A DNA stretch of 64,000 nucleotides, taken from Chloroflexota bacterium (lineage in GTDB: Bacteria > Chloroflexota > Anaerolineae > Anaerolineales > UBA11579). This document shows positions 24,946 through 33,916 of this stretch, piece after piece. The DNA lies in contig JABFGG010000012.1 in assembly GCA_013112575.1 (NCBI GenBank), positions 50,409 through 114,408 on the forward strand, in the 5' to 3' direction. The notes beneath the pieces are model-generated. The model had not been told where the DNA came from, did no database searches, and saw only the letters and a list, made by a program, of their open reading frames with translations. The translations under genes were made by a program, and so were the position numbers. Positions within the stretch are counted from its first letter, which is position 1, and every line of letters begins with the position of its first letter.

Positions 24946-26790
24946 TTAGTGCATGATTCCTGTAGAGGCCGGTCGTAAACGCCAAAGCTCGTAATACTGG
25001 TCATCAAAGTCTTTGAGGATGGCATCTAATTTCTGTACGGACATGTCTTGGGTCTTGTCCTCAAGCGAGCGGATGACCGCAGGATGCTCTCGCACTTCCT
25101 GGGAGATGATCAGGTCAGAGCCACGCGAGAAATCCACCATGCGTGCCGTCAGGTTGATCGTCGTTCCGAAATAATCCATTTGCCCATTGAGGCTCACAGC
25201 AATCGCAGGACCGTAATGAATGCCCACTTTTAGACGTAGAGGCAGCATGCCCGGGGGTGGGGAATTTAGCCGATCTTGGGCTACACGGAAAGCACGGATT
25301 GCGGCAGCAGGTTGCTGGAAGACAGCCATGATGGCATCGCCCATGGTCTTGATGATAGCCCCACCTTCTGCATCTACACACTCACGCATGATCTCGAAAT
25401 GATCCATCACCTTGCCAAAAGCAGGTGCATCACCGATCTGGCGGTAAAGCACGGTGGAGTCACGCAGGTCTGTGAACACCACGGCGATACTGCCCACAGA
25501 GATCTGTTCGCCGGGGCGCAGGGCTTCATTCGAAAATAGATCCCTGAATGTTTGCAAAGCAATTACTTCGGCCGCGGTCACGGCTTCATCGCCCCAGGCC
25601 ATGCGCTCCAGAATTACCAAGCGTTCTTCCTGGCTCAAGTTTTCCAGGTCGATCGTGGGTTCATTTTTTAGTTCAATTTCTCCGCCTGTCCAATCCGCAT
25701 CACTCAGTGCCAGGTGATATTGATCCTGACCATTGGGTGTCACCTTAAAGAACAAGCCGCCCGGCTTGTCCACTGCCCGTAAACGATAACGTCCGGCTTC
25801 CAACTTGGGAGTTGCCGTGCGACTGGCACCCGGAGCAAGTAATTGCTGCACAATGACGTGAGGAGTAACCTGCGGGCCAGCCACACAGAACTCGATACCT
25901 TCTGGGGTTTCGCGGATCGCCCCGTTGGGCCGGAAAGACAACTCGACCATCTGGTCAAAATTGACTTCAAAATCGATATTGCAAGTATCGCAATGTACGT
26001 GTGGGTTGAGTTCTAACAAATTGCTGGCCGTGTCGCGAGCTATGCGGCAAAGGGGGCATAGCAGTTGCCAGCGGAAATCCAACATGCCAAGACGCGTGGC
26101 CCACAAGAAGGTTTCCAGCGTTTCTTTGCGCGGCGTTTCCCAATAATCTGCCAGCGTGTAGGGCCGCATGTATGCCAGGGTCAAATCGTCACCTTCTTCG
26201 ATCAAATTGGTGAGCCGTTTTGCAACCCTTAGGTGCGTATCACGATGCTGTAACTCTTCGCTCAGTTGATTGAGCCGTGATTTGCCACCACGCACGAATT
26301 TGGGGTTTTCTTCGCCTAGCGGCAACAGCCCTTGTTGGATGACTTCGTCGTATTGTTTGAAGGTGTTAACGAAACTCTGGGCGCTGAGGATTCCGATCTG
26401 GATGGGAATGGCGATCAGCCCCAGGACATTAGCCGCACTGGCCCATACCTCATAAGTCAGGTAGGTGCCGCCATCCTCTTTCTTCTCTAACTGGGCCAGT
26501 ACGCGCATGATCTTGAGCGGCCCACTGCTGTAGCGCCGTTCTACCCCAAAGCGATAGGGCTTGACCCATTCAAATGGGTCTTCCTCCCAGGTAACAGGCA
26601 CGCCCAGACGGTAAAAACGCAATCGCCGCCGGGCATTGCCCAAAGAAGTGTCGCCGTCTCCCAGGTTTTGCAGACCCGGTACGCCTGTATCTCTATTGAA
26701 GCGGTTGGTGTCGGCCACCAATGGCCACAACTGCTCCGGGTTGGAGCGCAGGTCAACTTCCCACTTGTAATAGAATTCTCGTCTCAACAT
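24946..26790 (-). CDS. Adenylate/guanylate cyclase with N-terminal SRPBCC-like domain and zinc ribbon
   Basis: 614 residues, soluble. Residues about 1-165 look like a START/SRPBCC ligand-binding fold (WEVDLRSNPEQLWPLVADTNRFN). About 240-280 holds a zinc ribbon (CPLCRIARD ... HCDTCNIDF). A beta-rich segment follows, then a class III cyclase domain about 440-600. Metal-binding Asp residues appear in VVFTDLRDST and KTMGDAIMAVF, with the strand LKVGIHYGPAIAVS. Product cAMP is likely; guanylate activity cannot be excluded. The N-terminal domain could sense a hydrophobic ligand (inference). A TATAAT at 26801-26806 leaves a leader of only a few bases. Confidence 0.9.
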   Translation of the reverse strand: MLRREFYYKWEVDLRSNPEQLWPLVADTNRFNRDTGVPGLQNLGDGDTSLGNARRRLRFYRLGVPVTWEEDPFEWVKPYRFGVERRYSSGPLKIMRVLAQLEKKEDGGTYLTYEVWASAANVLGLIAIPIQIGILSAQSFVNTFKQYDEVIQQGLLPLGEENPKFVRGGKSRLNQLSEELQHRDTHLRVAKRLTNLIEEGDDLTLAYMRPYTLADYWETPRKETLETFLWATRLGMLDFRWQLLCPLCRIARDTASNLLELNPHVHCDTCNIDFEVNFDQMVELSFRPNGAIRETPEGIEFCVAGPQVTPHVIVQQLLAPGASRTATPKLEAGRYRLRAVDKPGGLFFKVTPNGQDQYHLALSDADWTGGEIELKNEPTIDLENLSQEERLVILERMAWGDEAVTAAEVIALQTFRDLFSNEALRPGEQISVGSIAVVFTDLRDSTVLYRQIGDAPAFGKVMDHFEIMRECVDAEGGAIIKTMGDAIMAVFQQPAAAIRAFRVAQDRLNSPPPGMLPLRLKVGIHYGPAIAVSLNGQMDYFGTTINLTARMVDFSRGSDLIISQEVREHPAVIRSLEDKTQDMSVQKLDAILKDFDDQYYELWRLRPASTGIMH

Positions 26791-26860
26791 GGCCGTTACG
26801 ATTATAAGACGACAAAAGCGGTCGGAGTATTACAGTTGCATTAATTAACAGAGATCGTAG

Positions 26861-26888
26861 AAATAAAAAACCGGCCAAAGCCGGTTTG
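26861..26888 (-). terminator. Intrinsic terminator after tRNA-His
   Basis: 8-bp stem AAACCGGC/GCCGGTTT with a 4-base loop (26868-26875, 26880-26887), then TTTTTTATTT on the minus strand. It ends the hisS-tRNA-His transcript. Confidence 0.92.
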
Positions 26889-26891
26889 AGG

Positions 26892-26964
26892 GGTGGATGA
26901 AGGGGCTCGAACCCTCAACCACTGCATCCACAGTGCAGCGCTCTACCATTGAGCTACATCCACC
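26892..26964 (-). tRNA. tRNA-His (anticodon GTG)
   Basis: Full cloverleaf on the minus strand: acceptor GTGGATG/CATCCAC, D-arm GCTC..GAGC, anticodon stem CTGCA/TGCAG around the loop CTGTGGA (anticodon GTG), T-arm GGG-TTCGAGC-CC. The extra 5' G (G-1, base 26964) opposite discriminator C73 is encoded, the identity element of tRNA-His. It starts 29 bases after the hisS stop codon, in the same direction and before a terminator. Confidence 0.97.
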
Positions 26965-26993
26965 ACGTGAAAACAATTCTATCATTAAGGGAT

Positions 26994-28265
26994 TTAGGCT
27001 TCAAGCAGCTTGCGTATGTGATCTGCTGCTCCTGCCCGCGCCACACTATTCTGGTCTCCTGACCCTAAATCCTTGACCGCGATCTGCTCCTGGGCAATTT
27101 CGTCGGGTCCAAGAACAACGGCAAAGCGCGCTCCCACACGGTTAGCATATTTGAACTGCTTACCCAATTTGTCGGGTGATGGGTAGGTTGATACCTTCAG
27201 GCCCGCACTACGCAGTTCAGTAGACAGCTTCAAAGCTTCTAACTGGGTAGCTTCATCAAAAATCGTCACCATTATGGGGGCAACGGATTTGCTTGTGTCT
27301 GGCAGCAAGCCTAGTTTCTCTAATAGTAAGGTGATTACCATGTTGCCGACTGCAAAGCCTGCAGCAGTCACCGGTTGCCCGCCCACGGAACTAACCAGAT
27401 CATCATAGCGCCCACCGCCAAAGATAGCCCTGAAATCGCCCGAGGTGTCCCAGGCTTCGATCACAGTACCGGTGTAATAGTCCAGCCCGCGAATAATATG
27501 CGGTGCATATTCAATGTAATCATCCAGGCTATAGGCGTCAACGGCCTCGAAGAACTTCTGCATGTTGTCCGAGTTCTTCCAGAGATCCTTGTTCTGGATC
27601 AGGGTCTGGACCTGTTCGATCTGTTGGTTGGATAAGCCAATCTCCGCAGCATGCTCTTCCCAGGCTTCTTGTTTCATTTTATCGCGCCGGTCGATGATTT
27701 GGTAGACCTTGGGGCGGATACCGTCATCAATGCCCAGTTGCACGATTTCTGCTTCCATCAAACGGCGGTCGTTCACCAATATCTTGGCTTGTTCGGGTTT
27801 TAGCCCTGTTTCTTTGAGAAAAGTAGCTGCAATGGCTGCCAATTCAGCATCCGCCTGTGGCGAGCCATCTCCGATCATGTCGATGTTCCATTGAAAGAAC
27901 TCGCGTGAACGCCCCTTTTGTGGTCGTTCGTAGCGCCAGAAAGGCCCAAAGGACCACCAGCGTAGGGGGAAGGTCAACTGATTCTGGCGGCTGGCGACCA
28001 TGCGTGCCAGCGTTGGCGTCAGCTCTGGGCGCAGCGTGATGCGATCCCCGCTGCGATCTTCAAACACGTAGGATTGCTTTTCAACCAGCTCTTCCCCCGA
28101 CTTGGCAACATACAATTCGATGCTTTCCAACAGGGGGCCTTCATATTCTTCATAACCAAAAGACTCGGACACCTGGCGCATGATCTGGTAGAGCCAGGTG
28201 CGTACGGCCATGTCTTCTGGGTAATAGTCTTTAGTGCCTTTAACGGAGCGTATAACGTCTTTCAT
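26994..28265 (-). CDS. hisS: Histidyl-tRNA synthetase
   Basis: Class II synthetase charging tRNA-His, 423 residues, usual length. Motif 1/N-terminus VKGTKDYYPEDMAVRTW, motif 2 RPELTPTLARM and FGPFWRYERPQKGRSREF, the HisRS-specific RGLDYYTGTVIEAW, motif 3 GGGRYDDLV and the C-terminal anticodon-binding domain from about 330 (APIMVTIFDEA). The gene encoding its substrate tRNA lies directly downstream in the same transcription unit. Divergent from the exonuclease gene with 70 bases between. Confidence 0.97.
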   Translation of the reverse strand: MKDVIRSVKGTKDYYPEDMAVRTWLYQIMRQVSESFGYEEYEGPLLESIELYVAKSGEELVEKQSYVFEDRSGDRITLRPELTPTLARMVASRQNQLTFPLRWWSFGPFWRYERPQKGRSREFFQWNIDMIGDGSPQADAELAAIAATFLKETGLKPEQAKILVNDRRLMEAEIVQLGIDDGIRPKVYQIIDRRDKMKQEAWEEHAAEIGLSNQQIEQVQTLIQNKDLWKNSDNMQKFFEAVDAYSLDDYIEYAPHIIRGLDYYTGTVIEAWDTSGDFRAIFGGGRYDDLVSSVGGQPVTAAGFAVGNMVITLLLEKLGLLPDTSKSVAPIMVTIFDEATQLEALKLSTELRSAGLKVSTYPSPDKLGKQFKYANRVGARFAVVLGPDEIAQEQIAVKDLGSGDQNSVARAGAADHIRKLLEA

Positions 28266-28323
28266 GGGATGAATTTTAGCATAGCGGCGATAGTCGGATT
28301 CTCTTTAGCATCAATAACTTTAG

Positions 28324-28329
28324 TACAAT
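28324..28329 (+). promoter_or_regulatory. -10 box TACAAT, leaderless promoter of the exonuclease III gene
   Basis: TACAAT, 6 bases, then the ATG at 28336. No ribosome-binding motif in between. Confidence 0.55.
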
Positions 28330-28335
28330 CCCTAG

Positions 28336-29100
28336 ATGGAAATTACAACCTGGAACGTGAATGGTATCCGCGCCTTGTTGCGCAAAGATGGCTGGGACTG
28401 GGTCAAAAAACAATCTCCCGATGTGATGTGTTTGCAGGAGATCAAAGCCATGCCTGAACAATTGACTGCCGCGCAGTCAGCTGAGTTTGAGGGCTACGAG
28501 CAGTTTTGGAATCCCGCTGAGAAAAAAGGCTATAGTGGCGTAGCCACCTTTATCCGCGATATTGAAGCTGAGACCAAAGCGGGCATGGGGAAAAAGAAAT
28601 TCGATTTCGAGGGGCGCGTGCTACAAACGCGTTTTGATGATTTTATCCTTTTCAACGTTTACTACCCAAGTGGGTCTCGCAATTATGAACGCGTAGAGTA
28701 CAAGCTGGAGCTCTATGCTGCCATGCTCAGGAAATTCAATAAATTACACAAGGCTGGCGAGAAGATCGTGGTGTGTGGCGATTTCAACACCGCTCATGAA
28801 GAGATCGACCTCAAGAACCATAAGACCAATCACAAGACCTCTGGCTTTTTACCCGAAGAGCGCGCCTGGGTCACCAAATACATCGACCGTGGCTTTGTAG
28901 ACCCCTTCCGGGTCCTGTATCCAGAGAAAGAGCAATACACCTGGTGGTCTTTGCGAAGCGCGGCCCGTGCACGTAACGTGGGCTGGCGCCTGGATTACTT
29001 CCTCGTTTCAGAAGGATTGATGCCCAAAGTGAAAGATGTGGTTATTCACGATCAGGTGCTGGGATCGGATCACTGTCCGGTGAGTTTGATTATCAAGTAA
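28336..29100 (+). CDS. xth: Exodeoxyribonuclease III (AP endonuclease)
   Basis: 254 residues of the EEP nuclease superfamily; cleaves abasic sites and 3' blocked ends in base-excision repair. Conserved motifs: TTWNVNGIRALL, MCLQEIKA (metal Glu), GYSGVATF, VVCGDFNTAHEEIDL, WWSLRSAARARNVGWRLDYF and GSDHCPVSL with the catalytic Asp-His. The ATG at 28336 is fixed by the -10 box 6 bases before it. Confidence 0.96.
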   Translation: MEITTWNVNGIRALLRKDGWDWVKKQSPDVMCLQEIKAMPEQLTAAQSAEFEGYEQFWNPAEKKGYSGVATFIRDIEAETKAGMGKKKFDFEGRVLQTRFDDFILFNVYYPSGSRNYERVEYKLELYAAMLRKFNKLHKAGEKIVVCGDFNTAHEEIDLKNHKTNHKTSGFLPEERAWVTKYIDRGFVDPFRVLYPEKEQYTWWSLRSAARARNVGWRLDYFLVSEGLMPKVKDVVIHDQVLGSDHCPVSLIIK

Positions 29101-29153
29101 CCTTCTGAAGGTTTAATCATAAGCGGCATAACTGCGTTGCCCTCTTCCGAAGG

Positions 29154-31184
29154 TTAAGACAATTGGCTTCTTAGTTCTTCTGCAGTAGTCACAGGTTGTT
29201 TACACACGAAATGTTGGCACACATAAGCGGAAGGCATACCATCAACAAGTGGCCTATCATTTAATAATGCAGGCGCCCCATTTTCTGGTGGGTGGGGGGA
29301 TATCGCTGCAATACTAAATGGACGTAACTCATCCCATAGCGTGTCTTGCAACTTCTTTGTCTCTACCCCCTCCACCTCCCCGAGGATTGCAATTTCCTGC
29401 ACATCCCCCAAAGCGAAGTTGACTGCGCATAGCCATTGAGCAAAAGCAGTGGGATATTTCTCAATAGCTGCTTGAATCGGGGCAGAAGCTTTGGCGGCGA
29501 TGTCATACCATTCGCCTTTGCCACTGTAGGCCGCTAAGGTGAATAAGGCTGTGGCTGCCAGCGCGCTGCCGGAGGGAGTGGCGTTGTCCTGGATTTCTTT
29601 GGGGCGGGTGAGCAATTGCTCGTGGTCATCCCGTGTATCAAAGAAGCCACCCTCAGGATCGCTGAAATTCTCCAGCAATTCTTTGGTCAGTTTTTCAGCT
29701 TCACTGTACCAGCGTACGTCCGGGTCCGATTGGTAGAGGGCCAGCAAGCCGAGTATCAGACTCGCATAGTCTTCCAGGTAGCCGTTGTATAAAGCCTGTC
29801 CCTCACGCCAGGAGCGCAGCAGGCGACCATCCTTGTAGAGTTCATTCAACAGGAAATCGGCGTTAACCCTGGCTACTTCCAGGTAATCACCTCGTTGTAG
29901 ATAACGGGCTGCCTCGGCAAAAGCGGTCAGCATCCAGGCATTCCATGAAACCAGCACCTTGTCATCAGTTCCCGGCCAGACGCGTTTGGAGCGCACCTCG
30001 TAAAGGGTTTTGTGCAGTTTGCTTAGTTTATCGGGCATATCATCGGCCTTGAGATCAAACTGATTGGCCAGTGCTTCATCATCCAAGACGCGTTGCAAAA
30101 TGTTGTGGCCTTCAAAGTTGCCTGGCTCAGAGACCCCGTAAGCCGCAATGAAGAAATCCGCATTCGTTCCTAAATGTTCCTTGACTTCATCTAATGACCA
30201 CACGTAGAACTTGCCCTCCTCCCCCTCGGAGTCGGCATCCAGGCTGCTGTAAAAGCCGCCTTTCTCATGCGTCATTTCGCGCACAACGTAATCCAGGGCT
30301 TCTTCACAGATGCGTTTGAAAAAGTTGTCTTTGGTGAGCATGTAAGCCCATAGGTACACGCGTGCCAGTTGGGCATTGTCATACAGCATCTTCTCGAAGT
30401 GCGGCACCAGCCAGATGTCATCCACACTGTAGCGGGCAAAACCCCCACCAACCACGTCGTACATGCCGCCTTTGGCCATGCTACGCAGAGCATGTGTCGC
30501 CACATCCAATGCCATCTTGTCCCCGGTGCTGGCGCGTTGTAAGAGAAAGCGAATGGCCATTGGTTGCGGGAACTTGGGCGCTTGCCCCCAGCCACCCTTG
30601 GCCCAGTCATAGCTTTGTGCCAGAGCAAAGGCGGCTTTGTCGAGTGCTTCTTTACTAAGTTCGTTTGATGAGTCCAGGGGGATAGCCTGTCGCTGGAGAT
30701 GTTCGGTCAGTTGTTTGCTGGACTCGGCTACATCTTCGCGTTTGTTTTTCCAGGTATCGGCAATGCTATGCAATACCTCTTGAAAAGAAGGCATCTGGTA
30801 GCGACGAACCGGCGGGAAATATGTGCCACCGTAAAAAGGTTCGCCCTTAGGTGTGAGGAACATGCTCATGGGCCAGCCGCCGGAGCCGGTCATGGCGACC
30901 ACCGCACTCATGTAAATGCCATCGATGTCGGGGCGCTCTTCACGGTCCACCTTGATATTCACGAAATGCTCGTTCATGATTGCAGCCGTATCAGGGTCCT
31001 CAAAAGACTCATGCTCCATGACGTGACACCAATGACAGGCCGCGTAACCGATACTTAGAAAGATAGGCTTATCTTCGTCTTTGGCTTTTTGGAGGGCTTC
31101 CTCACCCCAGGGATACCAGTCAACGGGGTTGTCTTTGTGCTGTAAGAGATAGGGGGAATTTTCCTGCGCTAAGCGGTTGGGCAT
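29154..31184 (-). CDS. DUF255 thioredoxin-like / six-hairpin glycosidase-like protein (YyaL/SPATA20 family)
   Basis: 676 residues. The N-terminal thioredoxin-fold DUF255 domain begins [21 protein letters not shown] region and has the [16 protein letters not shown] motif (CxxC). The remainder is an alpha/alpha-barrel ([52 protein letters not shown]). Widely conserved, cytoplasmic, function unsettled. Complete and of family length. It faces the exonuclease gene convergently with no clear terminator between. Confidence 0.94.
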   Translation of the reverse strand: MPNRLAQENSPYLLQHKDNPVDWYPWGEEALQKAKDEDKPIFLSIGYAACHWCHVMEHESFEDPDTAAIMNEHFVNIKVDREERPDIDGIYMSAVVAMTGSGGWPMSMFLTPKGEPFYGGTYFPPVRRYQMPSFQEVLHSIADTWKNKREDVAESSKQLTEHLQRQAIPLDSSNELSKEALDKAAFALAQSYDWAKGGWGQAPKFPQPMAIRFLLQRASTGDKMALDVATHALRSMAKGGMYDVVGGGFARYSVDDIWLVPHFEKMLYDNAQLARVYLWAYMLTKDNFFKRICEEALDYVVREMTHEKGGFYSSLDADSEGEEGKFYVWSLDEVKEHLGTNADFFIAAYGVSEPGNFEGHNILQRVLDDEALANQFDLKADDMPDKLSKLHKTLYEVRSKRVWPGTDDKVLVSWNAWMLTAFAEAARYLQRGDYLEVARVNADFLLNELYKDGRLLRSWREGQALYNGYLEDYASLILGLLALYQSDPDVRWYSEAEKLTKELLENFSDPEGGFFDTRDDHEQLLTRPKEIQDNATPSGSALAATALFTLAAYSGKGEWYDIAAKASAPIQAAIEKYPTAFAQWLCAVNFALGDVQEIAILGEVEGVETKKLQDTLWDELRPFSIAAISPHPPENGAPALLNDRPLVDGMPSAYVCQHFVCKQPVTTAEELRSQLS

Positions 31185-31250
31185 ATTGCACCTATATTAT
31201 TTAATTGTGTTGGATGGGCTAATAAGTAGACGAAAAATTAGGAGTAAAAA

Positions 31251-32024
31251 TTACTCTGCGAACTCAATCTCAAAATCGGCGTTGTCGTCCCAGTTCTCGG
31301 AGCGTTCCAGTTCGATCTCACCAAAGAGGTCGTCCTGTTTCGCCGTGACGTGAAAACGTTTGACCAGCTCCAGCATTGCCAGGAAGGTGACCACCACATC
31401 CACACGTGAGCGCTCTTCACCTAGTAACGCGTTGAAAGTTGTGCGCACGCTGCTGCTCAATCGCTGGGTGATCTGTTTGATCTTGTCGCGGATCGTGACC
31501 TTGGGCCGCGAAACGACTTTGTTTAGTGGCTCGCGTTCCTCAAGGATCTCAAAGGCGCGCTTGGCTGCCAGATACAGATCGTTGGCGGTCAATCCGCTCA
31601 GGTCCAGCTTGCCTTCGACTTTCGGAGGTGCTGCCAGACGCAGGTATGTGCGCAAGCCGCTGGCGTGGCGTTCTCCAAACAAGTCAGCCAATTCTTTGTA
31701 GCGTTTGTAATTGAGCAATTGTTGCACGAGCGCGTCGCCGGGATCTTCCTCTCCCGGTTCGCGTTCGGGTGGCCTTGGCAGCAAAGCCTCCGACTTGATC
31801 TGCATCAAGCGTGAGGCGATTACCAGGAAGCCTGAAACCTCTTCAGCTGCTTTTTCCTGTAAGGATTTGATATACGATAAGAACTGGTCGGTGACCTGCG
31901 CCAATGCCAGTTTGGTTACGTCCAACTCTGCGCGCTCGATTAACTGCAAAAGCAGGTCGAGCGGGCCTTCATAAAGGGGCGTGGCAACTTCGTAAGCAGA
32001 TTGCTCCGTTGGGACTTCCAGCAT
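31251..32024 (-). CDS. scpA: Segregation and condensation protein A
   Basis: About 257 residues, kleisin subunit of the SMC-ScpAB condensin. N-terminal YEVATPLYEGPLDLLLQLIE and the ALAQVTDQFLSYI helix bind the SMC neck; the C-terminal winged helix starts near RVDVVVTFLAMLELVKR. The start at ATG 32024 is preferred: a TATAAT (32035-32040) overlaps the upstream ATG at 32036. The usual partner scpB is not next to it. Confidence 0.95.
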   Translation of the reverse strand: MLEVPTEQSAYEVATPLYEGPLDLLLQLIERAELDVTKLALAQVTDQFLSYIKSLQEKAAEEVSGFLVIASRLMQIKSEALLPRPPEREPGEEDPGDALVQQLLNYKRYKELADLFGERHASGLRTYLRLAAPPKVEGKLDLSGLTANDLYLAAKRAFEILEEREPLNKVVSRPKVTIRDKIKQITQRLSSSVRTTFNALLGEERSRVDVVVTFLAMLELVKRFHVTAKQDDLFGEIELERSENWDDNADFEIEFAE

Positions 32025-32066
32025 GGTGGGAGGCATTATAACCGCCTAATGAGGGGTAAGAAAAGA

Positions 32067-32077
32067 TATGATATGCT
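32067..32077 (+). promoter_or_regulatory. Putative -10 region of trxA
   Basis: Overlapping TATGAT and TATGCT hexamers about 55-65 bases before the trxA ATG; no convincing -35. A small inverted repeat CACCCA/TGGGTG lies just before the Shine-Dalgarno site GAGGAG. Confidence 0.35.
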
Positions 32078-32131
32078 AGTCTTAGTTCTGGAATAAATTA
32101 CATACACCCATCTGGGTGAGGAGACTTACAA

Positions 32132-32506
32132 ATGTTAAAAGAACCCGTGCACGTAACTGACGCTGAATTCGAAGCCGATGTACTGCAAGCTGAATTGCCG
32201 GTGGTAGTAGATTTCTGGGCGCCCTGGTGTGGGCCTTGCCGTATGGTCGGCCCTATCCTTGACAAGTTGGCAGACGAATACTCTGGCAAGGTCAAGATCG
32301 CCAAAGTAAACACCGATGATCATCCTGAGTGGGCTGGCAAGTATGGCGTTCAGGGTATCCCCACAATGATCTTTGTAGCCGATGGCAAACTGGTACATCG
32401 CCAGGTTGGTGCACTACCTGAGCCCATGTTACGTGACCTGTTTGACCAGTTCATAGATGTCGTTGCCCAAAATACCAATGGTGCCGAAGCCGAAGCAGCT
32501 GTGTAA
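32132..32506 (+). CDS. trxA: Thioredoxin
   Basis: 124 residues, standard cytoplasmic thioredoxin. Active site FWAPWCGPCRMVG with Cys33 and Cys36, cis-Pro in VQGIPTMIFVADG. Shine-Dalgarno GAGGAG 9 bases before the ATG. The C-terminal extension past QFIDVV is short and Ala/Glu-rich. No reductase gene nearby. Confidence 0.97.
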   Translation: MLKEPVHVTDAEFEADVLQAELPVVVDFWAPWCGPCRMVGPILDKLADEYSGKVKIAKVNTDDHPEWAGKYGVQGIPTMIFVADGKLVHRQVGALPEPMLRDLFDQFIDVVAQNTNGAEAEAAV

Positions 32507-32521
32507 CCTGAGTGCATATCC

Positions 32522-32550
32522 AAAAGCCCGTCATCTGACGGGCTTTTTTT
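32522..32550 (+). terminator. Intrinsic terminator after trxA
   Basis: GCCCGTC-ATCT-GACGGGC stem (32526-32543), flanked by A-run and seven T. The A-run also makes it usable for the convergent murA gene. Confidence 0.93.
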
Positions 32551-32577
32551 ATTTAACTGCTTAGATGAATTTGGAGA

Positions 32578-33861
32578 CTAGGCGCGTTCAATCTGTGCGC
32601 CCAGAGCGCGTAGTTTCTCATCTACCCGTTCATAGCCGCGGTCAACCTGATCCACGTTGTGAATAACGGATTCGCCCTTAGCGCCTAACGCCGCTAAAAC
32701 CAATGCCATACCTGCACGGATGTCGGGGCTTTCAAGGCGTTCACCGATCAGTTTACTGGGGCCTTGCACGATACAGCGATGGGGATCACACAATACGATA
32801 TGTGCACCCATACCCACCAGCTTATCTGTGAAGTACATGCGGCTGGGGTACATCCAATCGTGGAATAAGATGCTGCCGTGCGATTTCGTTGCCACTACGA
32901 TGGCGATGCTCATCAAGTCGGTCGGAAAAGCGGGCCAGGGCATCACACTGATCTCGGGAATCGCGCCGCCCAGGTCGGGTTCAATGCTTAGGTTTTGCTC
33001 CGCTGGGACAACGATGTCTGGGCCATCGGTTTGCCAATCGACGCCAATGCGATTGAACACCAGGCGAATCATGTCTAAATGTTGCGGTCCGGCATTCTTC
33101 ACGCGGATGCTACCCCCTGTAACCACGGCAGCACCCACGTAGCTCACCACTTCCATGTAATCTGCACCGATGGTGAACTCTCCACCATGTAATTTATCCA
33201 CGCCCGTTATGTGCAGCGTGTTGGAGCCGATGTTCTCGATCTGAGCGCCGAGCGTGTTGAGCAGATTGCAGAGGTCCTGAATGTGTGGTTCCGAGGCGGC
33301 ATTGCGTAATATGGTTTTGCCCTTTGCCATGGCCGCCGCCATAATGGCATTCTCTGTCCCGGTCACGCTGGCTTCGTCCAATAAGATGTCCGCTCCCTGC
33401 AAGCCTTTTGGGGCTTGAAAGTGGAATATCTTGTTTTCGCGTTCGTACGCAGCTTTGGCTCCCATCGCTTGCAAGGCCAGGATGTGCGTATCCACGCGGC
33501 GGCGTCCGATCACATCACCGCCTGGAGGGGAGAGCTTGAGTTCGCCTTCACGTGCCGTCATCGGCCCTGCTAATAGGATCGATGCACGAATGTTTTTGCA
33601 CAATTCCGGGTCCAGGTTGGCAGGCTTGATGTCGTTGGCCCGGATGTTCCAGGTGTTGCCCTCGCCTTCAATAGAAACCCCCAGGCTTTCCAGCAAAGAC
33701 TTCATCGTGAGTACATCGCTGATCAACGGGACATTGCGCAGTGTCACGCGCTCTTCCGTTAGCAGACAGGCTGCTAAAAGAGGTAAGGCTGCGTTCTTGT
33801 TTCCGGCTGGAGTGACTTCGCCATTTAAGGCCTGACCGCCCTGGATGATGAGTTTTCCCAT
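32578..33861 (-). CDS. murA: UDP-N-acetylglucosamine 1-carboxyvinyltransferase, Asp-type active site
   Basis: First committed step of peptidoglycan synthesis: transfers enolpyruvate from PEP to UDP-GlcNAc. 427 residues, full length. PEP-binding Lys22 in GNKNAALPLLA; substrate residues in the GRRRVDTHILALQAMG segment. The mobile active-site loop reads SPPGGDVIG: residue 116, which is Cys115 in E. coli MurA, is Asp. That substitution is known to give intrinsic fosfomycin resistance while keeping activity. Shine-Dalgarno TAGGAG before the ATG. Confidence 0.96.
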   Translation of the reverse strand: MGKLIIQGGQALNGEVTPAGNKNAALPLLAACLLTEERVTLRNVPLISDVLTMKSLLESLGVSIEGEGNTWNIRANDIKPANLDPELCKNIRASILLAGPMTAREGELKLSPPGGDVIGRRRVDTHILALQAMGAKAAYERENKIFHFQAPKGLQGADILLDEASVTGTENAIMAAAMAKGKTILRNAASEPHIQDLCNLLNTLGAQIENIGSNTLHITGVDKLHGGEFTIGADYMEVVSYVGAAVVTGGSIRVKNAGPQHLDMIRLVFNRIGVDWQTDGPDIVVPAEQNLSIEPDLGGAIPEISVMPWPAFPTDLMSIAIVVATKSHGSILFHDWMYPSRMYFTDKLVGMGAHIVLCDPHRCIVQGPSKLIGERLESPDIRAGMALVLAALGAKGESVIHNVDQVDRGYERVDEKLRALGAQIERA

Positions 33862-33904
33862 ATTTTTGAGGCTCCTATGAACTGTGGCGGGCTGAACAGC
33901 TTGC

Positions 33905-33910
33905 TATAAT
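33905..33910 (+). promoter_or_regulatory. Extended -10 box TGCTATAAT, leaderless promoter of the prepilin peptidase gene
   Basis: TATAAT preceded by TGC (extended -10), 6 bases before the ATG at 33917. No Shine-Dalgarno motif. Confidence 0.6.
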
Positions 33911-33916
33911 ACTCGC

